Origin: Lachnospiraceae bacterium
Lineage (GTDB): Bacteria > Bacillota > Clostridia > Lachnospirales > Lachnospiraceae
NCBI GenBank assembly: GCA_017500935.1
Contig: JAFVXW010000003.1
Location: forward strand, 62,001-126,000
Direction of reading: 5' to 3'
DNA length: 64,000 nt
The notes under the pieces were generated by a model. It did no database searches. It worked only from the letters and a program-made list of their open reading frames with translations, and was not told the DNA's origin. The translations under genes were made by a program, and so were the position numbers. Positions 53,739-63,363 of this stretch are shown here, piece by piece; position 1 is the first letter of the stretch, and each line of letters starts with the position of its first letter.

Positions 53739-53981
53739 TCAATGTAACACACGTAAACAGAGAAAGTCAACGGAATAGAAATTTCCTGCATTGTTATTAG
53801 CAATGCTGATCAGCCAGGCTATGAACGCCTCTCTGCTTTTTAGGGTTTCAAAATTCATATAAGCAGCAAGGCAGGTTTCCTGTATCAGATCCTCTGCATC
53901 ACATTGATCCTGAATCTTATACTTTACAAAACGTTCAAGTATATTTTTGTGCTGCCTTAAAAGCTCTTCAAATTCATTCAT
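53739..53981 (-). pseudogene. Truncated ECF sigma factor (region 2 only)
   Basis: 80 residues matching sigma-70 region 2 (DQCDAEDLIQETCLAAYMNF, REAFIAWLISIANNNA). The sequence then changes and stops, so region 4, which binds the -35 element, is absent. It has a strong ribosome site (GAGGAGGTGATGGC) and a cre-like palindrome upstream. Probably a deletion remnant, although a short peptide could still be made. It lies 47 bp before the activase gene. Confidence 0.75.
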
Positions 53982-54008
53982 GCCATCACCTCCTCTTTAC
54001 AAAACTAT

Positions 54009-54024
54009 TTGAAAACGTTTTCAA
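54009..54024. promoter_or_regulatory. Perfect 16-bp palindrome, cre/LacI-type operator
   Basis: TTGAAAACGTTTTCAA is fully self-complementary and its core TGAAAACGTTTTCA fits the catabolite-responsive element consensus (TGWAANCGNTNWCA) for CcpA/LacI-family proteins. It lies about 28 bp before the truncated sigma gene, at the head of the activase/glycyl-radical-enzyme group. The rest of the 53982-54268 gap is AT-rich and shows nothing else clear. Confidence 0.7.
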
Positions 54025-54268
54025 CTATTAAGTCGTTTATTTTGCAAAAAGGTTCAAAAGTCTAAATTATTTAAACATTTTTTCTTAACCTTTATCTGAA
54101 AACCACTTTTATAAATTAAATATAACGCCTTTTATTGAATCTGTCCCTAGCTCAATACATCCTCCCAAGATACTAACAACCCTTTTCTCAAAACTTAAAA
54201 AGCAGCCTTACGTTATGCAAGACTGCTGTGGTTATACTCCTAATATCTGGCCCAACATCAATAGAATG

Positions 54269-54754
54269 CTATATCCTTATTTCATAATACAAATAATCTC
54301 CCGTGAAAGCACTTTCCGAGTTATTTACTTTTCTATCATACAACTGAAAACCTACACTTTCGTAATTCTTAGGAGCAATAAAATTACTGTTTGTACATAC
54401 AATTACTCTCTTTAATCCCACATAAGATCGAATTCTGTTAACGGCTTCCTGCAGTTGTAAACGCCCATAGCCCTTTCCTTTATAAGCACTCCGGATTCCA
54501 TTATGACCTATCTCAACATACTCAGGTGTATTTCTTGGATCCCATGTTATAAATCCTATCGGATAACCATTCAAGCAAGTTACAAATCCGCACTTATCAG
54601 CAACCTCTGGATTATCGTAAAAAAAGGAATCCGATTCTGACCAGTTGTCATTCCATATTTTTTTATTTCTCGGATCATATGAATAAGCATCCTTTAAAAT
54701 ATCATACATCGTACCTCGTGGAAACTCTGAAAACTTTTTAAACTCTATACCCAT
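54269..54754 (-). CDS. GNAT family acetyltransferase
   Basis: About 161 residues. The acetyl-CoA loop appears as GIRSAYKGKGYGRLQLQEAV (the R-x-x-G-x-G/A pattern reads YKGKGYG), with the usual NGYPIGFITW strand before it and the C-terminal NYESVGFQLYDRK segment (the GF ending of GNAT folds). The substrate is unknown. Start ATG 54754 follows AGGAG; an ATG nine codons upstream lacks a site. It follows a nucleotidyltransferase gene, forming a two-gene unit that recalls resistance-type pairs, without proof of such a role. Confidence 0.8.
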   Translation of the reverse strand: MGIEFKKFSEFPRGTMYDILKDAYSYDPRNKKIWNDNWSESDSFFYDNPEVADKCGFVTCLNGYPIGFITWDPRNTPEYVEIGHNGIRSAYKGKGYGRLQLQEAVNRIRSYVGLKRVIVCTNSNFIAPKNYESVGFQLYDRKVNNSESAFTGDYLYYEIRI

Positions 54755-54783
54755 TTGTTTTACTCTCCTGATTTGATTCATCG

Positions 54784-55365
54784 TTACAAATACTCCGCAA
54801 GCGAAGAAATATAATGTTCATGCTGACTCTCCGCATTCTGTTCCAACCACTCGAACACAACATTCAGCATCTGTTCCTCATCATATATTTCCGCATCTTG
54901 TCCGCAAATTCTTCTGTACATTTTTTCGATATCATCATAACAATCAATGCCACGAAGATAGTGTTTTAAGTTTGCAACAAACAACTTCAATGTATGATCA
55001 TATCGGTTATTCAGCTCCGACAGCTCCTTCTTGGAAACGGCAGTACAATGGGGCTTGGCCGTACATGTGATATCCACCACCATAAAAGGATTTTCCGTAT
55101 TCATTGCAACTGACAGAATATATTTCTGCGGAGCCAGACTTGGAGCATAATCATAGAAAATAAGATCATACTCTTTTGCTATAAGCTCCGGAAGCTTTTT
55201 AATAAACATACCATTATCTGTACCCGAAACATCAATCTCGATGTCAACATCAGAATATTCATCAAAAGTGCCTTTACTCAGACTTCCGTAGATACTGCAG
55301 GATTTTACTTCCGGTATCTGCATCAAAAACTCACATATTTCTTTTGCATATGTCTGTATCATCAT
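54784..55365 (-). CDS. Nucleotidyltransferase-fold protein
   Basis: 193 residues. The N-terminus has the polymerase-beta-like motif CSIYGSLSKGTFDEYSDVDIEID (GSxxxG and SDxD metal ligands). The third acidic residue may be in FMVVDITC. The C-terminal half is helical (LFVANLKHYLRGIDCYDDIE). It probably transfers a nucleotide to a small molecule or protein; the target is unknown. GAAGGAG ribosome site; two successive ATGs. It lies two bases upstream of the GNAT region. Confidence 0.8.
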   Translation of the reverse strand: MMIQTYAKEICEFLMQIPEVKSCSIYGSLSKGTFDEYSDVDIEIDVSGTDNGMFIKKLPELIAKEYDLIFYDYAPSLAPQKYILSVAMNTENPFMVVDITCTAKPHCTAVSKKELSELNNRYDHTLKLFVANLKHYLRGIDCYDDIEKMYRRICGQDAEIYDEEQMLNVVFEWLEQNAESQHEHYISSLAEYL

Positions 55366-55441
55366 TGCTCCTTCACATCTTCCTTTCAGAAAATTATATT
55401 ATTTTTCTCTAACACTTTCCCAGTTTTTAAACATAGCAACC

Positions 55442-55674
55442 TTAATCTAACACCACAGATTTCTTATTCCCTTTTTTATTTCTGGGATACTCACGGATTC
55501 TCACTACAAAATCCAGATTTACAGCCTCAAGCATCCCTTTCTTTTCAATCATCAGGGCATTTCCGCTGATTTCTTTAATAACACCCTCCAATTTTTTACC
55601 CAGAGCTGTTCATTCCGATATTGAATGAACAGTACTATGAGTAACACAAATATGACAATATAACTTGTTTCCAA
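55442..55674 (-). pseudogene. Frameshifted small membrane protein
   Basis: TTG 55672-55674 follows a strong GGAGGTAAG site. The frame opens with a membrane helix (SYIVIFVLLIVLFIQYRNEQLW), then runs into an A6 run (55592-55597). Adding one A restores a frame that continues VKKLEGVIKEISGNALMI up to VRIREYPRNKK and a TAA at 55442-55444. Either a real one-base deletion or a homopolymer read error. Expected product is about 77 residues, family unknown. Confidence 0.6.
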
Positions 55675-55695
55675 ACCCTTACCTCCGCGGATTTT

Positions 55696-55920
55696 CTACA
55701 AAGCCGCTTTTTCAACCAATTCCTGCAGTCTGCTTTTGGCTGCTGTCTGCTCAGCTTTTACCGATGCACAGGCTCGATTCAACTTACCAAGCAAGGAATT
55801 GATCTGACCTTTTACATTCTTTACCTGTCCCTAGGCCTCACTGATGCGGTTCATCACGTCCAGCTTCTCCTTATCTATGAGTCTCCCGTTCTTTTCATTC
55901 TCTCTGTACAGGAAATCTCT
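55696..55920 (-). pseudogene. Remnant coiled-coil gene with internal stop
   Basis: The minus strand reads a helical sequence (FLYRENEKNGRLIDKEKL, then VMNRISEA) broken by TAG, then GQVKNVKGQINSLLGKLNRA and KSRLQELVEKAAL, ending in TAG 55696-55698. No start codon at the 5' end, where another TAG stands. Looks like the decayed C-terminal part of a larger gene. It ends 21 bp before the small membrane protein start. Confidence 0.5.
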
Positions 55921-55949
55921 CTATCTCATAGTCTTTTCCCCTGTTCATA

Positions 55950-56426
55950 CTAATTTCTTCTTTCAGCCTCAATACAGGCATCGATCACAAGTACTACTGC
56001 CAGTGCTGCTACTTCATCCACACTACTTCCAAATCGAATTTCATAAGCATCTCCCCAGGTCATCCACTCTTTGGATACAGATGCAATCATTCTATCCCCG
56101 TCGGTTATTTCATACTCATGATCCCAGAAATCTCCATGCACCTTCCATCCCAGACCGTTTACACTGTACTCATGTTTAAAGAATGTAAATTCCTTAACTA
56201 CTTCAGCTATCCGGGCTCCATTTCTGGATACATGATACTTGGGAAGAAAGGTAAATAGCTCCTGTTCAATAAATGCAAGTTCATTTCCCCGCAGATCAGA
56301 GAGATGGAGTTTTTTACCCCAGGTAAATATTTCACCCTCCACGCAATACTTTTCTCTTCCTTCCTCATCATAAATGGAAAACTGATCTCCCCAGGTAAAG
56401 ATATGCTGTTTTATGTATAAATTCAT
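55950..56426 (-). CDS. LURP-one-related (tubby-like fold) protein
   Basis: 158 residues with the repeated strand pattern of the LURP-one-related family: YIKQHIFTWGDQFSIYDEEG, YCVEGEIFTWGKKLHLSDLRG, LAFIEQELFTFLPKYHVS and VHGDFWDHEYEITDGDRMIA. The fold is a closed beta barrel around a buried C-terminal helix (AALAVVLVIDACI), as seen here. These proteins are thought to act as membrane-tethered or lipid-binding scaffolds. It sits directly downstream of the flotillin gene beyond a terminator. Confidence 0.82.
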   Translation of the reverse strand: MNLYIKQHIFTWGDQFSIYDEEGREKYCVEGEIFTWGKKLHLSDLRGNELAFIEQELFTFLPKYHVSRNGARIAEVVKEFTFFKHEYSVNGLGWKVHGDFWDHEYEITDGDRMIASVSKEWMTWGDAYEIRFGSSVDEVAALAVVLVIDACIEAERRN

Positions 56427-56464
56427 CCTGTTCTCCTGTTTCTGTCTATTCTTTCTTATTCGTT

Positions 56465-56493
56465 AAAAAGAGGCTCACCTTCCGTGAGCCCCT
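56465..56493 (-). terminator. Terminator after the flotillin gene
   Basis: GGCTCAC (56484-56490 on the minus strand), a GGAAG loop, GTGAGCC, then TCTTTTT. A compact 7-bp stem with a T-run directly after the flotillin stop at 56503. Confidence 0.85.
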
Positions 56494-56502
56494 TTACAGG
56501 AA

Positions 56503-57933
56503 TTACTTATCTGCAGATGACTCCTGCTCACCGGAAGTTTCCTTTGCAGACTGCACCACTACAACCGGTGCTGCTGCCTCTGTTGCCATTTTTCCTCCTA
56601 AAGCTCCCATGATCAGGCTCTTGATATCAATTCCCATTCCGGCACTGATACCTTCCGTCACCTGAGTCGTACCATTTACGATATCAGACAAAAGCTTTGC
56701 ACTGTTGCCTTCTCCATACATGGTGATCTTGTCAACCTTGCTGAGAGGCTCAGCCACATTTTTAGCAATTTCAGGCAATGCAGCCATGATCATCTCAATC
56801 ACTGCAGCCTCACCGTATTTCTTCATTGCCTCCGCCTTCTTATCAATACCTTCTGCCTCTGCTAACGCTTTCAGTCTGATTGCTTCTGCTTCTGCTTCGC
56901 CAACGGCACGGATACCTTCCGCTTCCCGCTGACGCTCAATCATTTTTGCTTCAGCCTCTTTGGTACGACGGAATAATTCTGCCTCCGCTTCCTGTTCTGC
57001 AGCATAACGTTCTGCGTCTGCTTTGGCACGGATCTCTGCATCTAATGTCTGCTTGGTAACATCAACTTCTTTTGCTTTCAACTCCGCAGTACGCTCTGCA
57101 CGAGCGATATCTGCGTTTGCGGAGGTAATTTCAATGGTCTTTCTCTGCTCCTGTTCCTGAATAGAGTAGGCCGCATCTGCTTCCGCCTTCTTCACATCAG
57201 ACTGTCTCTTTAACTCTGCCTGACGGATTGCCAGTGATGTCTGCTTTTCTGCAATCTCCATCTCAGATTGTACCTTGGCATCATTCGCTTCTTTTGCAGC
57301 CTGCGCCTGTGCAATGGCGATATCTCTGTCGGCCTGAGCTTTTGCTACAGCAGCACCCTTTTTGATCTGGGATATATTATCAATACCCAGGTCTTCAATC
57401 ACATTATTCTGATCTGAGAAAGACTGTACATTAAAGGATATCATCTCCAGCCCCATCTTCTGCAGATCAGGAATGGCGTTTTCCTGTACACGTTCTCCAA
57501 ACGCTTTACGGTCAGTAACCATTTCTTCCAGACGCATCTGGCCCACGATCTCACGCATATTGCCTTCCAGAGTATCCTGAACACGTCGAATGATCATCTC
57601 CTCGCTCTCATTTAAAAAGAACTTGGAGGCAAGTGCCATCATTTCTTCACTCTGTCCGATACGGATTTTGACAGTAGCATCCACTTTCACGTTGATATAC
57701 TCTGCATTGGGTACAAAGTCTGTCGTCTTTACATCCACAGAAAACATTTTTAATGACAGCTTATCCAGACGTTCCAAAAACGGAATTCTGATACCGGCTT
57801 TTCCAATCAAAATACGCGGTTTTCGGAAACCGGAAATCATATACGCTGTATCAGGCGGAGATTTCACATAACCGATCATTAAGATCAGAATCAAAAAAAC
57901 AAGAACAATACCTACACCAACTAAAAAATCCAT
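56503..57933 (-). CDS. Flotillin-like SPFH/band 7 protein
   Basis: 476 residues. An N-terminal membrane helix (about 5-22) precedes an SPFH domain (about 25-190, with PFLERLDKLSLKMFSVDVKT, EYINVKVDATVKIRIG and QKMGLEMISFNVQSFSD). A long Ala/Glu-rich coiled coil follows (190-370, repeats such as AEAEAIRLKALAEAEG), then a C-terminal Gly-rich part. This is the flotillin layout (YuaG/FloT type) that scaffolds membrane microdomains. AAGGAGAAAAGG ribosome site. The 246 bp upstream (57934-58179) hold no gene I can support. Confidence 0.93.
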   Translation of the reverse strand: MDFLVGVGIVLVFLILILMIGYVKSPPDTAYMISGFRKPRILIGKAGIRIPFLERLDKLSLKMFSVDVKTTDFVPNAEYINVKVDATVKIRIGQSEEMMALASKFFLNESEEMIIRRVQDTLEGNMREIVGQMRLEEMVTDRKAFGERVQENAIPDLQKMGLEMISFNVQSFSDQNNVIEDLGIDNISQIKKGAAVAKAQADRDIAIAQAQAAKEANDAKVQSEMEIAEKQTSLAIRQAELKRQSDVKKAEADAAYSIQEQEQRKTIEITSANADIARAERTAELKAKEVDVTKQTLDAEIRAKADAERYAAEQEAEAELFRRTKEAEAKMIERQREAEGIRAVGEAEAEAIRLKALAEAEGIDKKAEAMKKYGEAAVIEMIMAALPEIAKNVAEPLSKVDKITMYGEGNSAKLLSDIVNGTTQVTEGISAGMGIDIKSLIMGALGGKMATEAAAPVVVVQSAKETSGEQESSADK

Positions 57934-58179
57934 CCCTTTTCTCCTTTCTCATTTGTGCTTCTCTTGTTTGGTTACACATGCCTTTTACGGCGGTTGTTTT
58001 CCCGCCATATCCATGATCCGTATAGTTAGTATCCGTTCTCTTGTACTCATACGCCCAAGCTCCTTTCTGTCGTTCATGCCAGCTATTACTTGTGCTATTA
58101 TTGTACAAAAGCTGATACAGGAAATAAATGGCAATTAAAGTAAATTAGCGGGAGCTATTTCTCTCTTTTGGGATAAATT

Positions 58180-59640
58180 TCAATCTGAAATACCGACATA
58201 GCCTGTTTCTTTAATGATATATTGGCCTTCTTCAGACAATATCCACTGGAGAAGTTTATCTACGTTTTCGTTTGTATTTTCTTCATAGGTTACAGCATAC
58301 ATCGCTGTGACAACAGGATAGTTTCCATTCCGAATATTTTCTGCCGTTGGAGCTACTCCGTCCACAGAAAGCATTTTGATATCGGGATTCTGGATAATCC
58401 CCTCCACATAATATCGGAAAGAAAAACCGATGGAATTGGATTTGCTCCGGTAATCGGACACCTTTTCGATAATGCCGGACATCATGCTGTTTACCAGTTC
58501 GGTAGGCGCCTCCATGATTGGAGTGTCACCCATAAACCGCTTCAGCATGCTCTGACTGCCGCTGCCTTCATTGCGTTGGAAGGCGGCGATCTCTTCGTTT
58601 TTGCCTCCAACTTGCTTCCAGTTCGTAATCTCACCAGAATAGATTCCCTTTATTTGTTCCGTGGTAAGATTGTCTATGGGATTATCTTTGTGAACGAAGA
58701 ATACAAAGGCTTCCATTCCAACCGGTGTATACACAAGGGATGTATTACATTCCTCTGCATAGGCTTTCTGTTCTTCTGAAGGATAGACTCCCAGGAACAG
58801 ATCAATGTTCTTCTCTGCCAGATTCCGATAACCTTCAGGTGTATTGTTGTATTCAAAAGTCCCGTCATACAGCTTGGTCGTTTCCGGATAGACCGCATTG
58901 ACAAATGCAGAATAAACCGGGAAAAACGCAGCAGCTCCGTCAATAACGGGAAGTTCCTCTGTAAGCTTCAGCGTCTTACTGTCGATCTTCACAATTTTTG
59001 AATCTTCTCTGAACGGAAGATATTCATGAACATTTATATTAGGCGCTGTGTTGACAGTAATACTCTCATCATATTTCTCATATCCATAGTTAATGCCTAA
59101 GGCAACAAAGTAGACTACTGCAAAGATCAACCATGCAGTAAAGAATTTTTTTCTCTTTTTCAGCCAGATCATTGGCAATGCAATGGATGGAAGAATAATC
59201 ATCCCGATATATACCAATACTTGATGAACCCCTTCTGAAATGAGGGTCATGCCTCCAATAACTGCTGTATAAGCACTCGCCACAATGGTTACTACCGTTA
59301 AAACGATTTTCACAACGAATAACAACACCTCTTTGCCTGAAGAAACAGCTGTATCTGCATCACGTTTTTTCCAACAATAAATGCTAAGTAACAAATAGAA
59401 TAATAATAATGCAATTCCAACTAATATTTCACTGCCGCCATGATAAATCATTTGCAAAGCAGGAAGCGCCCCAAATACACTGCCCCAGATGATTCTTTTA
59501 TGAAGAAAAACTGCAGCAATCATAAAACAGGCCAGCCAGAACAGAAGCACAACTAACGCAAGGTTTGTTCCTGTAACCCAAGAAAATAGGTAAATGCTCA
59601 AAAACAATATTGCCGGTATATATCCCATGTATTTTATCAT
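58180..59640 (-). CDS. Polytopic membrane protein with C-terminal phosphate-binding-like domain
   Basis: 486 residues. The first about 205 residues hold six or seven membrane helices (for example LALVVLLFWLACFMIAAVFL, VLVYIGMIILPSIALPMIWL). Residues about 215-486 form a PstS-like periplasmic binding domain: LPVIDGAAAFFPVYSAFVNAVYP, IDLFLGVYPSEEQ, FFVHKDNPIDNLTTEQIKGIYSG and FQRNEGSGSQSMLKRFMG, the last being the ligand loop. The binding domain would be held at the outer face. No ABC transporter genes lie nearby, so it may be a sensor rather than a transporter part. Confidence 0.85.
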   Translation of the reverse strand: MIKYMGYIPAILFLSIYLFSWVTGTNLALVVLLFWLACFMIAAVFLHKRIIWGSVFGALPALQMIYHGGSEILVGIALLLFYLLLSIYCWKKRDADTAVSSGKEVLLFVVKIVLTVVTIVASAYTAVIGGMTLISEGVHQVLVYIGMIILPSIALPMIWLKKRKKFFTAWLIFAVVYFVALGINYGYEKYDESITVNTAPNINVHEYLPFREDSKIVKIDSKTLKLTEELPVIDGAAAFFPVYSAFVNAVYPETTKLYDGTFEYNNTPEGYRNLAEKNIDLFLGVYPSEEQKAYAEECNTSLVYTPVGMEAFVFFVHKDNPIDNLTTEQIKGIYSGEITNWKQVGGKNEEIAAFQRNEGSGSQSMLKRFMGDTPIMEAPTELVNSMMSGIIEKVSDYRSKSNSIGFSFRYYVEGIIQNPDIKMLSVDGVAPTAENIRNGNYPVVTAMYAVTYEENTNENVDKLLQWILSEEGQYIIKETGYVGISD

Positions 59641-59734
59641 TCCCTACACCTCATCTTTAACTGTCTGGAAGATTAATAATATAACTACAGTCTATTGTAA
59701 ATAATCTATACGCGCAATAACCTTAAACAAATCT

Positions 59735-59781
59735 TAAAAAAGAAATGGAGAAGCATGCCGCTGTAACGCTTCTGCTTCTCC
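59735..59781 (-). terminator. Terminator after the frameshifted lipoprotein gene
   Basis: On the minus strand GGAGAAGCA and TGCTTCTCC (59747-59755 and 59773-59781) form a perfect 9-bp stem with a 17-base loop, followed by ATTTCTTTTTTA. Confidence 0.75.
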
Positions 59782-59787
59782 TTCTGA

Positions 59788-60184
59788 TTACTCATAGATG
59801 ATAATCAAGGCTGCTAACCAATTACCCGTGTTTACTTCTTTGGGTGCCTTTTTTAAAAGCACATCGCTTAAGGTATCACCATCCACGTAGCGGTCTTCAT
59901 CGTAATCATCACTCCAGCCACCGTGACCGACACCGCCAGACATATGAAACCAGTAGGAGGATCCATTCGGGTATGTAATATTCACATCATAGGATGACTT
60001 ATTTCCTAAAAATCTCATATTGATACACATTGATACCATCAGAAATGGTTTTATTTTCTGTATCCACTTCATAACTGACATTATTCTTTTCTATTGTATA
60101 AACTGTACTTGTAGCTCCGCATGCACACAGAAGCAAAGACATCATTAAAATCAATAGATACATTTGCATTTTTACAGCTTTCAT
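59788..60184 (-). pseudogene. Frameshifted small lipoprotein gene
   Basis: The first frame (60184 to 59999) gives a lipoprotein signal (SLLLCACG) and VYTIEKNNVSYEVDTENKTI up to INVYQYEI, then stops. The continuing sequence (LGNKSSYDVNITYPNGSSYW, up to VNTGNWLAALIIIYE) is in another frame down to 59788. Removing one T from a T5 run near 60004-60010 joins them into one protein of about 131 residues. Either a true mutation or a homopolymer error. Family not recognised. Confidence 0.75.
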
Positions 60185-60191
60185 CCGGCAC

Positions 60192-60362
60192 CTATCTTTC
60201 CCTTACAAACGTAATCAGCAAACACAGTGTAAAGTTATTCCAGTATGTAACACTCACTACTTCCCAACCCTGCTTTGCCATATCATTCATAAGCTGCTCT
60301 GCCTTCCTTTTACTGCTCTCAATCTTCAAAAAGTCCGTCGGTGTCACGCCGGCCAAATACAT
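60192..60362 (-). CDS. DUF4177-like small protein, possibly 5'-truncated
   Basis: 56 codons ending TAG 60192-60194. The core KRKAEQLMNDMAKQGWEVVS followed by TYWNNFTLCLLITFVRER is the DUF4177 type, small single-domain proteins of unknown role. The frame continues upstream without a ribosome site back to the GH95 stop region, so the 5' end may be lost or it may start at ATG 60362. It is 8 bp before the lipoprotein gene. Confidence 0.5.
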   Translation of the reverse strand: MYLAGVTPTDFLKIESSKRKAEQLMNDMAKQGWEVVSVTYWNNFTLCLLITFVRER

Positions 60363-60399
60363 GAAGTTAGAAACAAGACCGTCTCGCCTGACTATCAGA

Positions 60400-62672
60400 T
60401 CATCTCAATGCAATCACTGTTCTGCCTCCCAAATTGCCATGTATTGTATAATCCGTCAGTGTTCCGTTCTTCCACTGCATATCCACGGTCACATTGCCTC
60501 TGGCCGCCAGTCCCTTTACTGAACCTTCTGCCCAGGCATCCGGCAATGCCGGAAGCAGATAAATATGTTCCTCATCCGACTGAAGCAGCATCTCGCAGAT
60601 CCCGCTTAACAAGCCGAAATTTCCATCGATCTGAAATGGCGGATGAGCATCCAAAAGGTTGGGGTAGGTACCGCCGCCCCGGTTGAAATGTACCAGATCA
60701 AGTGCATCATCAGTCCCCTCTGCATCAATATATTTCAGCAGACCATCCATCAGTTTCAGAGCCCGGTTTCCATCCCGCAACCTTGCCCAGAAATTAATCT
60801 TCCATGCCACACTCCAGCCGGTTCCTCCATCACCTTTTACCTCCAGGGTCTTTTTACATGCTTCAAACAGATCGTTTTCCGCATCTTTAGAGATCAAACC
60901 TGCCGGGAATAATGCATATAAATGTGATATATGGCGATGATGAATATCCTGTTCCACCAACGGCTCATTCCACTCCAGAACTCTTCCGTCTTCCCCTATG
61001 CTCAGACCTTTGATCCGATCCACACAGGCACATATCTCTTTATAAAAGCTGTCCGAGATTTCCAATACCTCACATGCCTTTTACAATCCAAAAACAGGCG
61101 TCGAACTGCCATATTCATCATAGCACTACTCTTAGAAACATCGCAATCCTCTCCATTTAACAAAAAATTGTTCTCAGGGGAGGTACCCGGACAAAGCATC
61201 AATGTGTGGTCAGTATCTTCTGTCAAAATATCCAGATAAAACTCTGCCGCCTTCTTCATGATCGGAAAAGCACGTTCTCTCAGATATTCTTTATCTAGAG
61301 TATATACATAGGTATCAAACAAATGCTGGCATAGCCATCCGGAACCAATAGGGAAATACGCATACTGCGGCAGACCGCATATAGGGGCAGTAAAGCCCCA
61401 GATATCCGTGGTATGATGTGCCACAAAACCTCTGGCATGATAAAAATCCCGGGCTGTTTTTTCCCCTGCCACAGAGAGAACTCTGATCAGATCTTCCAGC
61501 GGTTCCATCAGTTCCGGCATATTGCAGGGAAGTACCGGCCAGTAATTCATCTGTGTATTAATATTCATAATATAATTGGAATGCCAAAATGGCTGTACTC
61601 TATTATTCCAGATACCTTGCAGATTCGTCGCCTTACTTCCGGCTCTGGAAGATGCAATCAAAAGATATCTGTTATAATTGAACATCAAGGTATAGAGGCT
61701 GTTATCCCGTTTTTCGCTTTTCAGCAGTTCATCTGTAGGCAGATCTTCCGTTTTCTCACTGCCAAGTTCCAGGCAAACCCGATTGTAATAAGACTGATAG
61801 TCCGCAATATGTGTCTTTTTTATATCCTCATAACTTATCTCACAGGCATCCTTCAGCATCTTCAAACAGGCATCTTTGTATTCTTTGCCCTGTAAAAACG
61901 GCAGCTTATCATATCCGTTATAGCTGGTATCTGCTGTAAAATAAAGGGTTGCACAGGTTGTATTTTCCACCTTTATGCGATCATTATCTTCTATGATGTT
62001 TCCATCACACAGAACCTTTACCACTCCCCGGAACTGGATGCCTTTTTCTTCATCCACGTCAGAATAGGCAGGCGGGTCACAGTAAGGGGCATTAACCGGG
62101 GTGAAGGATTCTCCCGGGCATTCTCCGTCTATTACCAGCATTCCATGCTGTATCTGTTTTGTGTGATTTAGCGGGCAGTCCGCTGATACTTTGAAAGAAA
62201 AACTGCTGTGATCTTCCGCTTCGATCCGATATACCAATACCTTATGCGGATAAGAGACAAATGCCGTTTTTATATATTTTTTCCCGTCTGCAGCAAATCT
62301 ACTCGTGAGCACTGCCGTAGTCAGATCCAGACTGCGCTGATACTCTGTATATTCAGTAAAACCAAAATGCAGAAACAGAGAACCAAAAGCCATGTAAGGC
62401 TGGGTGCCCACGGTCATGAAATGTTCTTGGAGTTCCAGCTTACTTTCCTTATATTGGCCTTCCATAGCCAGCTTCTGTGCCTTTTTCCATGATTCATAGG
62501 CTCCTTCCCGGGTTACTGTCTTCGGACGCCCTGCATACAGAGTATCGTGATTCAGAGATATCTCATCTGTCTTTACACCGGAATAACACATCGCTCCGAT
62601 CGTTCCATTTCCCAGAGGCAGCGCTTCCATATAATACTGTGCCGGTGAAAAATACAATAAACTGTTCTCCAT
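60400..62672 (-). pseudogene. GH95 alpha-L-fucosidase with a single frameshift
   Basis: Together the two frames give about 757 residues, the normal GH95 length. The first part (62672 to about 61080) has the N-terminal domain (AQYYMEALPLGNGTIGAMCY) and the (alpha/alpha)6 barrel (NLQGIWNNRVQPFWHSNYIM, NTQMNYWPVLPCNMPEL, CPGTSPENNF with the general acid region). The second part (about 61080 to 60400) continues with HRHISHLYALFPAGLI, NFGLLSGICEMLLQS and the C-terminal beta domain. The break is in an A4 run at 61079-61082; one more A restores LDCKKACEVLEIS. Cytoplasmic fucosidase if intact; real decay or read error undecided. Confidence 0.88.
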
Positions 62673-62699
62673 TTTCTCTTCCTTTTCCTTGTAATCGTA

Positions 62700-63336
62700 A
62701 TTCTTTTACTGTTTATGTTATAAATGATATCCACAGCATCCGGACGAATACATTTGTCAATGGCGTATACACCTACTGCACATTCATTTCCTTCCGTAGT
62801 CATTGTCCATGTATACAGCAGATGTGCTTCATAGGTTTTCAGATTTTCGGACTGCAGAAGATCTTTGTGTTCTTTTAAGAAGCTTCCCGGGATCCGCTCT
62901 CCACTCATCGATGAAATCCAGTTTAAATCCATCCAGATCCCATTCAAGCAGTGCTTTTTTATAGAGAGCTGACAAAAAATCCCGTACTTCTTTATAACGC
63001 GGATCCAACACCGCTGCCTGAATATCATCCTGTTTTCTCAGAAATATTCTGGGCATAAGAATACCATGTGGATTAGAGAGGATCCTTAGCCGCAGCCGGC
63101 ACATAAACCGGAGTCATGCCGCACGCACTACACCACCAGTCTGCCAGTTCTTTCATTGTCTGACGCATGGGAATGGCACGCCTATCCACCCTAAGGGTGA
63201 TGACAGCAGAATATTGATTTGTAAATTGTGCGACACAAATGTCATTTATACATTGCGGTTCCATAAGGCTCTGTCCAGGATACGGTAAAACTGTCATCTG
63301 CAACTTTATGCCGAATATATTTTGTTGTTTCTTCAT
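62700..63336 (-). pseudogene. Decayed GH36 alpha-galactosidase
   Basis: Fragments in family order. First, from ATG 63336, the N-terminal beta domain up to WWCSACGMTPVYVPAAAKDPL, where a TAA replaces the Tyr codon of the DPLYSTWYS motif. STWYSYAQN then follows, then a jump to DPRYKEVRDFLSALYKKALL, WDLDGFKLDFID (nucleophile Asp region), another gap, then ENLKTYEAHLLYTWTM and VGVYAIDKCIRPDAVDIIYN. Only about 210 codons of some 700 remain, with a nonsense codon and at least two large deletions. Clearly a dead gene. Confidence 0.8.
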
Positions 63337-63363
63337 TTCCTGCTCTCCTATCTTCTGCAATCT

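Noticed and set aside
57851-58108. 85-codon minus-strand ORF before the flotillin gene
   Set aside because: Overlaps the flotillin start in another frame, no convincing ribosome site, low-complexity composition.
62573-63028. A 151-codon ORF as an independent gene
   Set aside because: Its first part is GH36 remnant sequence and its end is an out-of-frame reading of the GH95 start.
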